Shown here one piece after another: positions 46,136-56,744 of a stretch of DNA of 64,000 bases. Where the stretch lies: positions 25,125,296 to 25,189,295 of the forward strand of contig NW_022098072.1 in assembly GCF_002288925.2 (NCBI RefSeq), given 5' to 3'. Made by a program: the position numbers and the translations under genes. Source of the stretch: Delphinapterus leucas (taxonomy: Eukaryota; Chordata; Mammalia; Artiodactyla; Monodontidae). A model generated the notes under the pieces. That model was not told the DNA's origin. It saw nothing but the letters and a program-made list of their open reading frames with translations, and ran no database searches. Positions within the stretch are counted from its first letter, which is position 1. Every line of letters starts with the position of its first letter.

Positions 46136-47389
46136 AGTGTTTTTTAATCATCTGTCCCTATTTTGCTTCTCACCCTGTGTAGCTTAAACAGAAGTCCTTG
46201 CTGAATAAAACAAATGTTTAGTTCATATGTACACTGTATCACATCTCTTTTTTCAAGAGCCCAAACAATATGGTTAGTAAAGCTACACACACAAACATAC
46301 AAGGAGAGAAAAAGATCCTTCACAAAAGCAAGAATAGGAGAAAAGAAAGTAGCTTGATTGAGGCTGATCAAAATTAATGGAAAAATGAAATAAAATACCT
46401 TCTCATACTGGCACTCAGTACTAGGTCCTTAAGAAAAATGAAAAAAAATTATTCAAACACATATATTGTCCATACATATATCAGCAGTTGATACATATGC
46501 ATGGATTCAAATCACTAGGAAGTAATCAGAACATAACCATATGTCTTCTACTGTAATTTGCATATTAGTTGTCCCTCATTCCTCCTATGTGAGAGGATTT
46601 GCTGAAAGATAGAGTTGGTTATTTCATTCTTCTCAGTTCAGGGTCTGAGGAGGATAACTCCTATTTCTGTTCTCTTGGTACCTTTATATTCATCAATTTA
46701 CATGGGCCCGAGGTAAGAAAACAGAGTAAAAGAGCCCCCTTTAAATGTGTGATCTCCCAAATCTGCCAAATTCCACGACTCCATGGTAAGGCTCCATGGT
46801 AATTATTTTAACCACTTTCCTCTGTTGACCCAGCACCTACAATGCCACAGACTGAGGGCATTTTCTTTTATGGGCTGTTCAATTTGCTGGCACTCTAGCA
46901 ACTGACCTATAGTTTTCATCATTTCCCCGAAAGAACAATTCTGTGGGAACTTCCAACAGTGAGTATGGACTCATTGGAGCAATTATCTATGGGGCTCCTA
47001 AACAGCCAGTAAGTGGCTGTCCAATCCAACAACTGGATTGCAAATAAATCTCAACCACAAAAAAAGTTTTAGTTTGAGTGTAGGTTCTGATGCTGAAGCT
47101 AAAAATGAGAAAGATTCAAGTGTTATTTTAAGAGCCTATTATACCGAGAAAATAGTAAGTACATTTTGGCCACTGACAGCAAGTGCTAGACAGGAGTCAC
47201 CAGCCACATAGCGGCCTGAGAAGGCCTCAGAGGTGATGGCCCCATGGCTGTAGCTGGGACTAGGACCATCTGAGCCACAGTAGTGAATCCCACAACATTC
47301 CTTGCTACCCAGACTAATACCCTAGTATCAAGGATTTCTCCCCTTGAATTTCAGATCTGCTCTCATCTCCTTTCCATGCTTGTCAATTC
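46136..47389. other. unique DNA, no gene seen
   Basis: No gene or clear repeat. A 13-bp near-tandem duplication 'ctccatggtaa' occurs at about 46780-46803. Confidence 0.45.
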
Positions 47390-47660
47390 TAGGTTTTCAG
47401 CTTCTTTAACTTCTAGCTTAGCTTCACTTTCCTCATCCATAGAATAATATTAGAAGAATGAAATGAAATAATCTTTATAAAACACTTAGCATACTACCAG
47501 TACAACAGATCACCAAAAAATGCTATTTGATTGATTGATTCATTCCTTCATTCACCCGGTGTATTCAGGGCTCAACATGTGCAAGGCTGTCTACTAAGTG
47601 TGGGAGAGATCATGTCCAAAATGTCCTGGTGCTTGCCCTCAATTATTTCATACTATAGAG
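47390..47660 (+). repeat. MIR SINE fragment followed by old repeat relic
   Basis: 47390-47530 reads 'cttctttaacttctagctta', 'tttcctcatccatagaataa' and 'tgaaataatctttataaaac', a decayed forward MIR. 47535-47660 reads 'tgattgattcattccttcat', 'ctactaagtgtgggagagat' and 'tggtgcttgccctcaattat', a relic of the same unassigned old dispersed repeat seen near 9530 and 32590. Confidence 0.5.
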
Positions 47661-50179
47661 TTTTTTTGAAGCTGGGATCTATGGAGCTCTAGGGTACAGT
47701 ATGCAATTTCAGAAGTTCTGTAATTATAAGCAGAATTACTGAACTCCAGTAATTATGAGGAGAATTGTTTCATGTTGAGATGAGTTTATGAGCAATTTTC
47801 TAGAAATAGAAGGTTCATCCTTTCATCAGATACTCAGACACTTATAGGGATCTGTATAGTGGTCATTCTTGGTGTTTGCCTGCCCAGCATCATCCCTTCT
47901 GCTAGTAACAAAATGAATTCCTTCCCTTTGGAGAAGGACCACTTTGCCATTCTCAATCCATATGATTTAGATGGGGCTAATCGCCCCACCTGGCTCCAGG
48001 GTGGGCCTGTGACCCAAACCAGGGCAATCAAAATTAAAAAGGCATACATTTTCCATCAGGGCTACAAAACTTGTAGAACATAAGCCACAAGCAGGTGACG
48101 ATCATCTTTGCCAACATATTGGGAAACCTGCCTAAGATGGAACCCAACAAGGGAGAAAGCTAAGTGGAAAGCTGGAGGAAGACAAAACTGTAACAACTTT
48201 TGTTGGAAGACATAATTTCATCCAAAGCTGAAGCCAAATCTAGCATAGGATTTTTTAGTTACATGTGTGATAAATTTCAGTTTCTGTGTAAACCTGTTAG
48301 AATTGTCTTTCCTTTTCAGTGAGAATCAAACTAGTTAATTCAGTTTAAATACTCCCTGCAAACAAACAACCAAACAAACCAAGCCACTAGTTTATTGCTC
48401 CCACATACTTAGCTCTCCAGTGCATGGTCTTTGATGTAGCTTAGTTCTACAACTCTCAGAGCCCACTACTTTATACTTCCCCAAATGCAAACTCAATGCC
48501 ACCATTAACCCATGGCTTACGATGCTCTCTCATTTTATTTCATCACCACCACATCCACTTCTTCCTATGCTGTGGGACATAATGCAGAGAATATCTTTCC
48601 ACTTGGATTGGCCCTGAGCCACTTGCAGAATCACAAACGCCAAACTGTAAGGTTCTTCCATGCTTTTCACTCCCATCTTGAACAGGTCAAAGTGATTTTA
48701 CAACTTTTGTCCTAAGCAACATAGTAATACTCAATACTTACTGAGTATTCAGTAGATATTTGTGAAAGAAATGAAATAAAAAATGCTGGAATTTTCTCTG
48801 TCACTCTTACAAGGAAGAGAAACTTCAAAAAATGGAGCTTGATCCAGAGACCCCACTGGGGACCAACCCCCAGGACAAGAGAATGTTGGCTCCAACATTA
48901 AGTGGTACATTGCAGGTCAAAGAAGACAGGGCGCAAGAAATCAGAAAAGTGGGCAGATCCATTGCAATAAATTTTAGGCAACATCTAACTTTATTTTTAT
49001 GGCACAAATTTTTAAAGCCTGCCCTAATGAAACCATACACATGAATAGTACATGAATAAAAAATGAAAGTTAATGAAAGTGAAATGAGTTGTTATGCAAA
49101 AAGGATTAGAGTCCTATTTTCTCTTCATGAAAAATTCCTGTATGATGTTTACAGTTATGTAAACTATTTTCAAAGCATTAACACAGATCTGTACTTTTTT
49201 AAAAGTATTGTAGATACTTCACTTGTTACATACCTTCAAGTGGGAAAATTCCCTGATGACAAAATATCTAGAAAGTAGGGCACTGAAAAAAAAAAAACAC
49301 ACACACACACATACACACACATTTGGGATAAAAGGATGAATCCATTTGATAAAATAGACTATATTTTATCATAATATGGACATAGTATTTGAATTAGAGA
49401 AAAATGTCACAAAAATGACTGGAGAACTTTTTCTTTTTCATTACAAGACCTGAACCTAAGTATATTTTTGAAACTGTGTTTTTAAAAAAAAAGGAGAAGA
49501 CATATGCACTTACGTGCTAGCTCCCCCATCCCAGGGGAGAGGAGCCAGCCTAGGCTACTAGGACAGAAGAGGCTTCTTAGGAAATCCCTGAGAGCTATAC
49601 AGGAAGTGAGGAAACAGAAAATGCAAAGCCCCAGTAACCCCTAAGAACCACAGAAGCCTCTAAATTTCCATCGGGGGTTTCAAGAGTGAGACCTGGTGAA
49701 AGGGGAAAGCTGGAAGCACTGGGAGGCATGGTGCAGAAATGGTGGCAGTGAAGTCACCAGGGGCTACCGTGGCCAGACCCTCACCTCCCACTGCATTCAA
49801 GCTGCACAGGACATTCAGGGCAGGTCCTTCTCTGTGTCCAGTCAGCCACCAGGCTGAGGGGTTGCCTGCACAATTTGAAAGAGAAGTGTAAAACTCAAGA
49901 GGAGGGGAAATGCCTCTTTTGAAGGGGACTTTCCCTTGCTAGTGAGGTTTCAGATCATGTTCTGCAACAACCTCCTGGCTTGTGACAGGGTTTCAGGGAA
50001 ATGAGACAACACTGATGCAAATTACGAAGAAAAAAATATTCATCGGTGTCTTGAGAAAATGAGCTGAACCACGCTAAGCCTGACAAGGCAGAACTCTAAG
50101 AGTGTGGAGAACCACAAATGCTGCTTTGAAAGGGAGCAGCAGGGAGGAAGGGCAAATGCCTCTTAGTCTTCAACAATAA
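47661..50179. other. mostly unique DNA; possible LTR fragment at about 47860-48190
   Basis: The stretch 47860-48190 contains 'gtgggcctgtgacccaaacc' and 'agggcaatcaaaatt', which resemble an old mammalian LTR motif (gtgacccaagcctggccaat). The evidence is too weak to name a family. A (AC)n run lies at 49297-49320 with one interruption after an A run. No gene was recognised. Confidence 0.4.
49286..49320 (+). repeat. A run plus imperfect (AC)n microsatellite
   Basis: Twelve A residues lead into about 24 bases of AC repeat with one 'at' interruption. Such A-run/AC junctions often mark the tail of an eroded retroposon, but no body is recognisable upstream. Confidence 0.9.
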
Positions 50180-50400
50180 CCAGAGCTTCAATTTATTGAG
50201 CACCTACTGTGTGCCTGGAGCTTTGCATACATTATCTCTTATCCTTACAGCAGATAATATGAACTATCCCCTTCTCATCTGTAAAGATGAGAAAACACAC
50301 TCAGAGAAATTAAGGAATACATTAACCAGCCCCACCCAGGTCCACGGCCAAGATTCAAACAGAGGCCCATGTGATACCAATTACTGCACTTCTGCCCCAA
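50180..50400 (-). repeat. MIR SINE, nearly full length
   Basis: Reverse-order MIR: 'ttattgagcacctactgtgt', 'gcctggagctttgcatacat', 'tatctcttatccttacagca', 'gatgagaaaacacactcaga', 'gaaattaaggaatacattaa' and 'caagattcaaacagaggccc'. One of the best-preserved MIR copies here. Confidence 0.88.
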
Positions 50401-50514
50401 CCCCCTGCCCCTAATTCATGTGACTCACTGTGCAAGCCACAGACTTCTTTATACCTAGATTTTCTCTTATGACAGGTATAAGTAAGCCTAACGTCAGGAA
50501 AGATAGTAGTCTAA

Positions 50515-50645
50515 AATTAGCTGATTTCAGCCCTAATCTATCTCTGCCACTGACCAGTTCCGTGGAAATGGACAACTCATGTAATTTCTCTGGGTCTCAG
50601 TTTTCTCATCTATAAAATGGGGTTGTGGTGGAGGCTTCTCTTCTT
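50515..50645 (+). repeat. MIR SINE fragment
   Basis: Forward MIR blocks 'ctctgccactgaccagttcc', 'atgtaatttctctgggtctc' and 'agttttctcatctataaaat', then 'ggggttgtggtgg'. It sits head-to-head with the MIR at 50180-50400. Confidence 0.78.
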
Positions 50646-50880
50646 TCAATTTCTATGAGGCATACCTAGTCCTCACATGCCAAAATAAGGAAGGAACTTT
50701 TTTTTTCTTATTATTCATCCATTTTATACACATCACTGTATACACGTCAATCCCAATCTCCCAAATCATCACACCATCACCCCAACCCCCCACCGCTTTC
50801 CCCCCATGGTGTCCGTACATTTTTTCTCTACTTCTGTGTCTCAATTTCTGCTCTACAAAATGGTTCATCCGTACCATTTT

Positions 50881-53800
50881 CTAGGTTCCATATATATGCG
50901 TTAATATACGATATTTGTTTTTCTCTTTCTGACTTACTTCACTCTGTATGACAGTCTCTAGATGCATCCATGTCTCTACAAATGACCCAATTTCGTTCCT
51001 TTTTAGGGCTGATTAATACTCCATTGTATCCACATCTTCTTTATCCAATCATCTGTCGATGGGCATTTAGGTTGCTTCCATGACCTGGCTATTGTAAATA
51101 GTGCTGTAATGAACATTGAGGTGCATGTGTCTTTTTGAATTATGGCTTTCTCTGGGTATATGCCCAGTAGTGGGATTGCTGGGTCATACGGTAATTCTAT
51201 TTTTAGTTTTTTAAGGAACCTCCATACTGTTCTCCATAGTGGCTGTATCAATTTACATTTCTACCAACAGTGCAAGAGGGTTCTCTTTTCTCCACACCCT
51301 CTCCAGCATTTGTTGTTTGTAGATTTTCTGATGATGCCCATTGCAACCAGTGTGAGGTAATACCTCATTGTAGTTTTCATTTGCATTTCTCTAATAATTA
51401 GTGATGTTGAGCAGCCTTTCATGGGCTTCTTGGCCATCTGTATGTCTTCTTTGGAGAAATGTCTGTTTAGGTCTTCTGCCCATTTTTGTTTGTTTTTTTA
51501 ATATTGAGCTGCATGAGCTGTTTATATATTTTGGAGATTAATCCTTTGTCCGTTGATTCGTTTACAAATATTTTCACCCATCCTGAGGGTTGTCTTGTTT
51601 ATAGTTTCCTTTGCTGTGCAAAAGCTTTTAACTTTCATTAGGTCCCATTTGTTTATTTTTATTTCCATTACTCTAGGAGGTGGGTAAAAAAAAAATCTTG
51701 CTGTGATTTATGTCAAAGTGTGTTATTCCTATGTTTCATTCCAATGAGTTTTATAGTGCCCAGCCTTACATTTAGGTCTTTAATCCATTTTGAGATTTTT
51801 TTTGTGTGTATGGTGTTAGAGAGTATTTTAATTTCATTCTTTTACATGTAGCTGTTTTCCTAGCATCACTTATTGAAGAGACTATCTTCTATCCATTGTA
51901 TATACTGGCTTCCTTTGTCATAGAATAGCTAAGAATAGGTGCATGAGTTAATCTCTGGGCTTTCTATCCTGTTCCATTGATCTGTATTTCTGTTTTTGCG
52001 CCAGTACCATATTTTCTTGATTACTGTAGCTTTGTAGTATAGTCTGAAGTCAGGGAGCCTGGTTCCCCCAGCTCTGTTTTTTTCCCTCAAGACTGCTTTG
52101 GCTATTCGGGGTCTTCTGTGTCTCCACACAAATTTTAAGATTTTTTGTTCTAGTTCTGTAAAAAATGCCATTGGTAGTTTGATAGGGATTGCACTGAATC
52201 TGTAGATTGCTTTGGGTAGTATAGTCATTTTCACAATATTCATTCTTCTAATCTAAGAACATGGTATATCTCTCCATCTGTTGGTATCATCTTTAATTTC
52301 TTTCAACAGTGTCCTACATTTTTTGCATACAGGTCTTTTGTCTCCCTAGGTAGGTTTATTCCTAGGTATTTTATTCTTTTTGTTGCAATGGTAAATGGGA
52401 ATGTTTCCTTAATTTCACTTTCAGATTTTTCATCATTAGTGTATAGGAATGCAAGAGATTTCCATGCATTAATTCTGTATCCTGAAACTTTACCAAATTC
52501 ATTGATTAGCTCTAGTAGTTTTCTGGTGGCATCTTTAGGATTCTCTATGTCTAGTATCATATCATCTGCAAACAGGGACAATTTTACTTCTTTTCCAATT
52601 TGTATTTCTTTTATTTCTTTTTCTTCTCTGACTGCCATGGCTAGGACTTCCAAAACTATGTTGAATAATAGCAGCGAGGGTGGACATCCTTGTCTTGTTC
52701 CTGATCTTAGTTTTTCACCATTGAGAATGATGTTTGCTGTGGGTTTGCTGTATGTGACCTTTATTATGTTGAAGTAGGTTCCCTCTGTGCCCACTTTCTG
52801 GAGAGCTTTTATCATAAATGGGTGTTGAATTTTGTCAAAAGCTTTTTCTGCATCTATTGAGATGATCATATGGTTTTTATTCTTCAATTTGTTAATACGG
52901 TGTATCACATTGATTGATTTACGTATACTGAAGAATCCTTGCGTCCCTGGGATAAATCCCACTTGATCATGGTGTACGATCCTTTTATGTGTTGTTGGAT
53001 TCTGTTTGCTAGTATTTTGTTGAGGATGTTTGCATCGAAATTCATCAGTGATATTGCTCTAATTTTCTTTTTTTGCAGTATCTTTGTCTGGTTTTGGTAT
53101 CAGGGTGATGGTGGCCTTGTAGAATGAGTTTGGGAGTGTTCCTTCCTCTGCAATTTTTTGGAAGAGTTTGAGAAGGATGGGTGTTAGCTCTTCTCTAAAT
53201 GTTTGATAGAATTCACCTGTGAAGCCATCTGGTCCTGGGCTTTTGTTGGAAGATTTTTAATCATAGTCTCAATTTCATTACTTGTGATTGGTCTCTTCAT
53301 ATTTTCTATTTCTTCCTGCTTCAGTCTTGGAAGGTTATACCTTTCTAAGAATTTGTCCATTTATTCCAGGTTGTCCATTTTATTGGCATAGAGTTGCTTG
53401 TAGTAGTCTCTTAGGATGCTCTGTATTTCTGTGGTGTCTGTTGTAACTTCTCCTTTTTCATTTCTAATTTTAATGATTTGAGTCCTCTCCCTCTTTTTCT
53501 TGATGAGTCTGGCTAATGGTTTATCAATTTTGTTTATCTTCTCAAAGAACCAGCTTTTAGTTTTATTGATCTTTGCTATTGTTTTCTTTGTTTCTATTTC
53601 ATTTATTTCTGCTCTGATCATTATGATTTCTTTCCTTCTGCTAACTTTGGGTTTTGTTTGTTCTTATTTCTCTAGTTCCTTTAGGTGTAAGGTTAGATTG
53701 TTTGAGATTTTTCTTGTTTTTGGAGGTAGGCTTGTATAGCTATAAACTTCCCTCTTAGAACTGCTTCTGCTGCATCCCATGGGTTTTGAGTTATCATGTT

Positions 53801-54637
53801 TTCATTCTCATTTGTCTCTAGGTATTTTTTGATTTCGTCTTTGATTTCTTCAGTGATCTCTTGGTTATTCAGTAACGTATTGTTTAGCCTCCATGTGTTT
53901 GTGTTTTTTATGTTTTTTTCCCTGTAATTCATTTCTAATCTCATAGTGTTGTGGTCAGAAAAGATGCTTGATATGATTTCAATTTTCTTAAATTTACAGA
54001 GGCTTGATTTGTGACCCAAGATGTGATCTATCCTGGATAATGTTCCATGCACATTTGAGAAGAAAGTGTAATCTGCTGTTTTTGGATGGAATGTCCTATA
54101 AATATCAGTTAAATCTATCTGGTCTATTGTGTCATTTAAAGCTTGTGTTTCCTTATTAATTTTCTGTTTGGATGATTTCTCCATTGGTGTAAGTGAGGTG
54201 TTAAAGTCCCCCACTATTTTTGTGTTACTGCTGATTTCCTCTTTTATAGCTGTTAGCAGTTGCCTTTTGCATTGAGGTGCTCCTATGTTGGTTGCATACA
54301 TATTTATAATTATTATATCTTTTTCTTGGATTGATCCCTTGATCATTATGTGGTGTCCTTCCTTGTCTCTTGTAACATTCTTTATTTTAAAGTCTATTTT
54401 GTCTGATATGAGAATTGCTACTCCAGCTTTCTTCTGATTTCCATTTGTATGGAATATCTTTTTCCATCCCCTCACTTTCAGTCTGTATGTGTCCCTAGGT
54501 CTGAAGTGGGTCTCTTGTAGACAGCATATACTTGGGTCTTGTTTTTGTATCCACTCAGCAAGCCTGTGTCTTTTGGTAGAAGCATTTAATCCATTCATGT
54601 TTAAGGTGATTATCAATATGTATGTTCCTATGACCAT
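50881..54637 (-). pseudogene. L1 ORF2, endonuclease frame open, RT and C-terminus broken
   Basis: The ATG at 54637 opens 314 codons (to 53693) covering the whole AP-type endonuclease. Motifs kept: 'LNMNGLN', 'QETHF', 'VGDFNTSL', 'SRIDHILG' and 'SDHN', which hold the expected metal-binding and catalytic Asn, Glu, Asp and His residues. The frame then breaks. A later frame (52303-52962) holds RT motifs '[12 protein letters not shown]', 'RQGCP' and 'FADD' (52561-52572). Further pieces at 51929-52243 and 51003-51251 hold '[15 protein letters not shown]' and '[12 protein letters not shown]'. The cysteine-rich region is broken. Probable natural stop TAG at 50881-50883. Full-length enzyme cannot be made. 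Confidence 0.92.
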
Positions 54638-54664
54638 TTTCTTAATTGTTTTGTGTTTGTTTTT

Positions 54665-54873
54665 GCTTGTTTGTTTGTTTTGCGGTATGTGGGCCTCTCA
54701 CTGTTGTGTCCTCTCCCGTTGTGGAGCACAGGCTCCAGATGCACAGGCTCAGTGGCCATGGCTCATGGGCCCAGCTGCTCCGCGGCATGTGGGATCTTCC
54801 CGGACCCGGGCACGAACCTGTGTCCCCTGCATTGGCAGGCGGACTCTCAACCACTGCGCCACCAGTGAAGCCC
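54665..54873 (-). mobile_element. CHR-type SINE between ORF1 and ORF2 of the L1
   Basis: Short-class CHR copy on the same strand as the host L1. Minus-strand head 'gggcttcactggtggcgcag' (one change in the usual 'ccctgg'), body 'gagcagctgggcccatgagc', A-rich tail broken by C/G ('aaaacaaacaaacaagc'). Target duplications 'ttgtgtttgttttt' (54651-54664) and 'ttgtatttgttttt' (54874-54887) differ at one base. It lies in the inter-ORF spacer, 28 bp upstream of the ORF2 ATG, so it does not disrupt either frame. Confidence 0.94.
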
Positions 54874-54918
54874 TTGTATTTGTTTTTGTAGGTCCTTTTC
54901 TTCTCTTGTGTTTCCCAC

Positions 54919-55826
54919 TTAGAGAAGTTCCTTTATCCTTTGTTGTAGAGCTGATTTGGTGGTGCTGAATTCTCTTAGCTTTTGCTTGTCTGTAAATCTT
55001 TTGATTTCTCCATTGAATCTGAATGAGATCCTTACTGGGTAGAGTCATCTTGGTTGTAGGTTCTTCCCTTTCATCACTTTAAGTATATCATGCCACTCCC
55101 TTCTGGCTTGTAGAGTTTCTGCTGAGAAATCAGCTGTTAACCTTATGGGAGTTCCCTTGTACGTTATTTGTCATTTTTCCCTTGCTGCTTTCAATAATTT
55201 TTCTTTGTCTTTAATTTTTGCTAATTTGATTACTATGTGTCTCGGCATGTTTCTCCTTAGGTTTATCCTGTATGGGACTCGCTGCGCTTCCTGGACTTGG
55301 GTGGCTATTTCCTTTCCCATGTTAGGGAAGTTTTCGACTATAATCTCTTCAAATATTTTCTTGGGTCCTTTCCCTCTCTCTCTTCTCCTTCTGGGACCCC
55401 TATAATGCGAATGTTGTTGCATTTAATGTTGTCCCAGAGGTCTCTTAGGCTGTCTTCATTTCTTTTCATTCTTTTTTCTTTATTCTGTTCTGCAGAAGTG
55501 AATTCCAGCATTACGTCTTCCAGGTCACTTATCCATTCTTCTGCCTCAGTTATTCTGCTATTGATTCCTTCTAGTGTATTTCTCATTTCAGTTATTGTAT
55601 TGTTCATCTCTGTTTGTTTGTTCTTTAGTTCTTCTAGATCTTTGTTAAACATGTCTTGCATCTTCTCGATCTTTGCCTCCATTCTTTTTCTGAGGTCCTG
55701 GGTCATCTTCACTACCATTATTCTGAATTCTTTTTCTGGAAGATTGCCTATCACCATATCATTTAGTTGTTTTTCTGGGGTTTTATCTTGTTCCTTCATT
55801 TGGTACATAGCCCTCTGCCTTTTCAT
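54919..55826 (-). pseudogene. L1 ORF1, broken
   Basis: The ATG at 55826 opens 162 codons (to 55338) with a start 'MKRQRAMYQMKEQ' and a long coiled coil (for example NKDLEELKNKQTE, SRITEAEEWISDLED), then 'NNIRIIGVPEGEE', the start of the RNA-recognition domain. A frameshift near 55375-55395 moves the protein into another frame, where 'KIFEEIIVENFPNMGKEI' and 'RRNMPRHIVIKLAKIK' continue until TGA at 55171-55173. The family stop appears as TAA at 54919-54921. The RNA-binding and C-terminal domains cannot be made as one protein. Confidence 0.9.
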
Positions 55827-56733
55827 CTTGTCTATCTTTCTGTGAATGTGGTTTTTGTTCCACAGGCTGCAGGATTGTAGTTCTTCTTGCTTCTGCTGTC
55901 TGCCCTCTGGTGGATGAGGCTATCTAAGAGGCCTGTGGAAGTTTCCTGATGGGAGGGACTGGTGGTGGGTAGAGTTGGCTGTTGCTCTGGTGGGCACAGC
56001 TCAGTAAAACTTTAATCTGCTTGTCTGCTGATGGGTGGGGCTAGGTTCCCTCCCTGTTGGTTGTTTGGCCTAAGGCGACCCAACACTGGAGCCTACCTGG
56101 GCTCTTTGGTGGGGCTAACGGCAGACTTTGGGAGGGCTCATGCCAAGGAGTACTTTCCAGAACTTCTGCCACCAGTGTCCTTTTCCCTTGGTGAGCCACA
56201 GCTGCCCCCCCACCTCTGCAGGAGACCCTCCAACACTAGCAGGTAGGTCTGGTTCAGTCTCCTATGGGGTCACTGCTCCATCCCCTGGGTCCCAATGCGC
56301 ACACTACTTTATGTGTGCCCTCCAAGTGTGGAGTCTGTGTTTCCCCCAGCCCTGCCAAAGTCCTGCAGTCAAATCCCACTAGTCTTCAAAGTCTGATTCT
56401 AGGAATTCCTCCTCCTGTTGCCAGACCCCCAGTTTGGGAAGCCTGACTTGTGGCTCAGAACCTTCACTCCAGTGGGTAGAGTTCTATGGTGTAAGTGCTC
56501 TCCAGTTTGTGAGTCACCCACCCAGCAGTTATGGGATTTTATTTTATTGTGACTGCACCCCTCCTACCATCCCATTGTGGCTTCTCCTTTGGCTTTGCAT
56601 GTGGGGTATCTTTTTTGGTGAGTTCCAGTGTCTTCCTGTCGATGATTGTTCAGCAGTTAGTTGTGATTCCGGTGCTCCCGAAAGAAGGAGTGAGAGCACG
56701 TCCTTCTACTCTGCCATCTTGAAACAATCTCTC
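55827..56733 (-). promoter_or_regulatory. L1 5' UTR / internal promoter region, second lineage
   Basis: About 0.9 kb upstream of ORF1, ending at the 'ttcaagatggcagagtag' start region. It is GC-rich with several open frames on both strands that are typical chance frames of L1 5' UTRs. It is clearly different in length and sequence from the 2.2-kb 5' UTR of the 38-kb L1. Promoter activity is inferred from the family, not shown by the sequence. Confidence 0.75.
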
Positions 56734-56744
56734 GGAAGCAACTT

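Larger units (their letters stand above)
50700..56733 (-). mobile_element. near-full-length LINE-1, inactive, with nested SINE
   Basis: Read on the minus strand: 5' UTR (about 55827-56733), ORF1 (54919-55826), spacer holding a CHR SINE, ORF2 (50881-54637), short 3' UTR and a very short A tail. It is an L1 of the same broad lineage as the 38-kb copy, but with a shorter, different 5' UTR. The presence of the 'ttcaagatggcagag' start region and target duplications indicates a copy not truncated at the 5' end. ORF1 and the later part of ORF2 are broken; the endonuclease part of ORF2 is still open. Confidence 0.94.
50689..56744 (-). repeat. target-site duplication around the minus-strand L1
   Basis: 'ggaaggaactt' (50689-50699) recurs as 'ggaagcaactt' (56734-56744) with one mismatch. 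The T run starting at 50698 marks the 3' end of the element, and the right copy abuts the 5' UTR end. Confidence 0.8.

Noticed and set aside
49286..49320. A run plus AC repeat as the end of a SINE
   Set aside because: No SINE body could be recognised upstream, so it is annotated only as a simple repeat.
55297..55845. 182-codon + frame
   Set aside because: Antisense of the minus-strand L1 ORF1.
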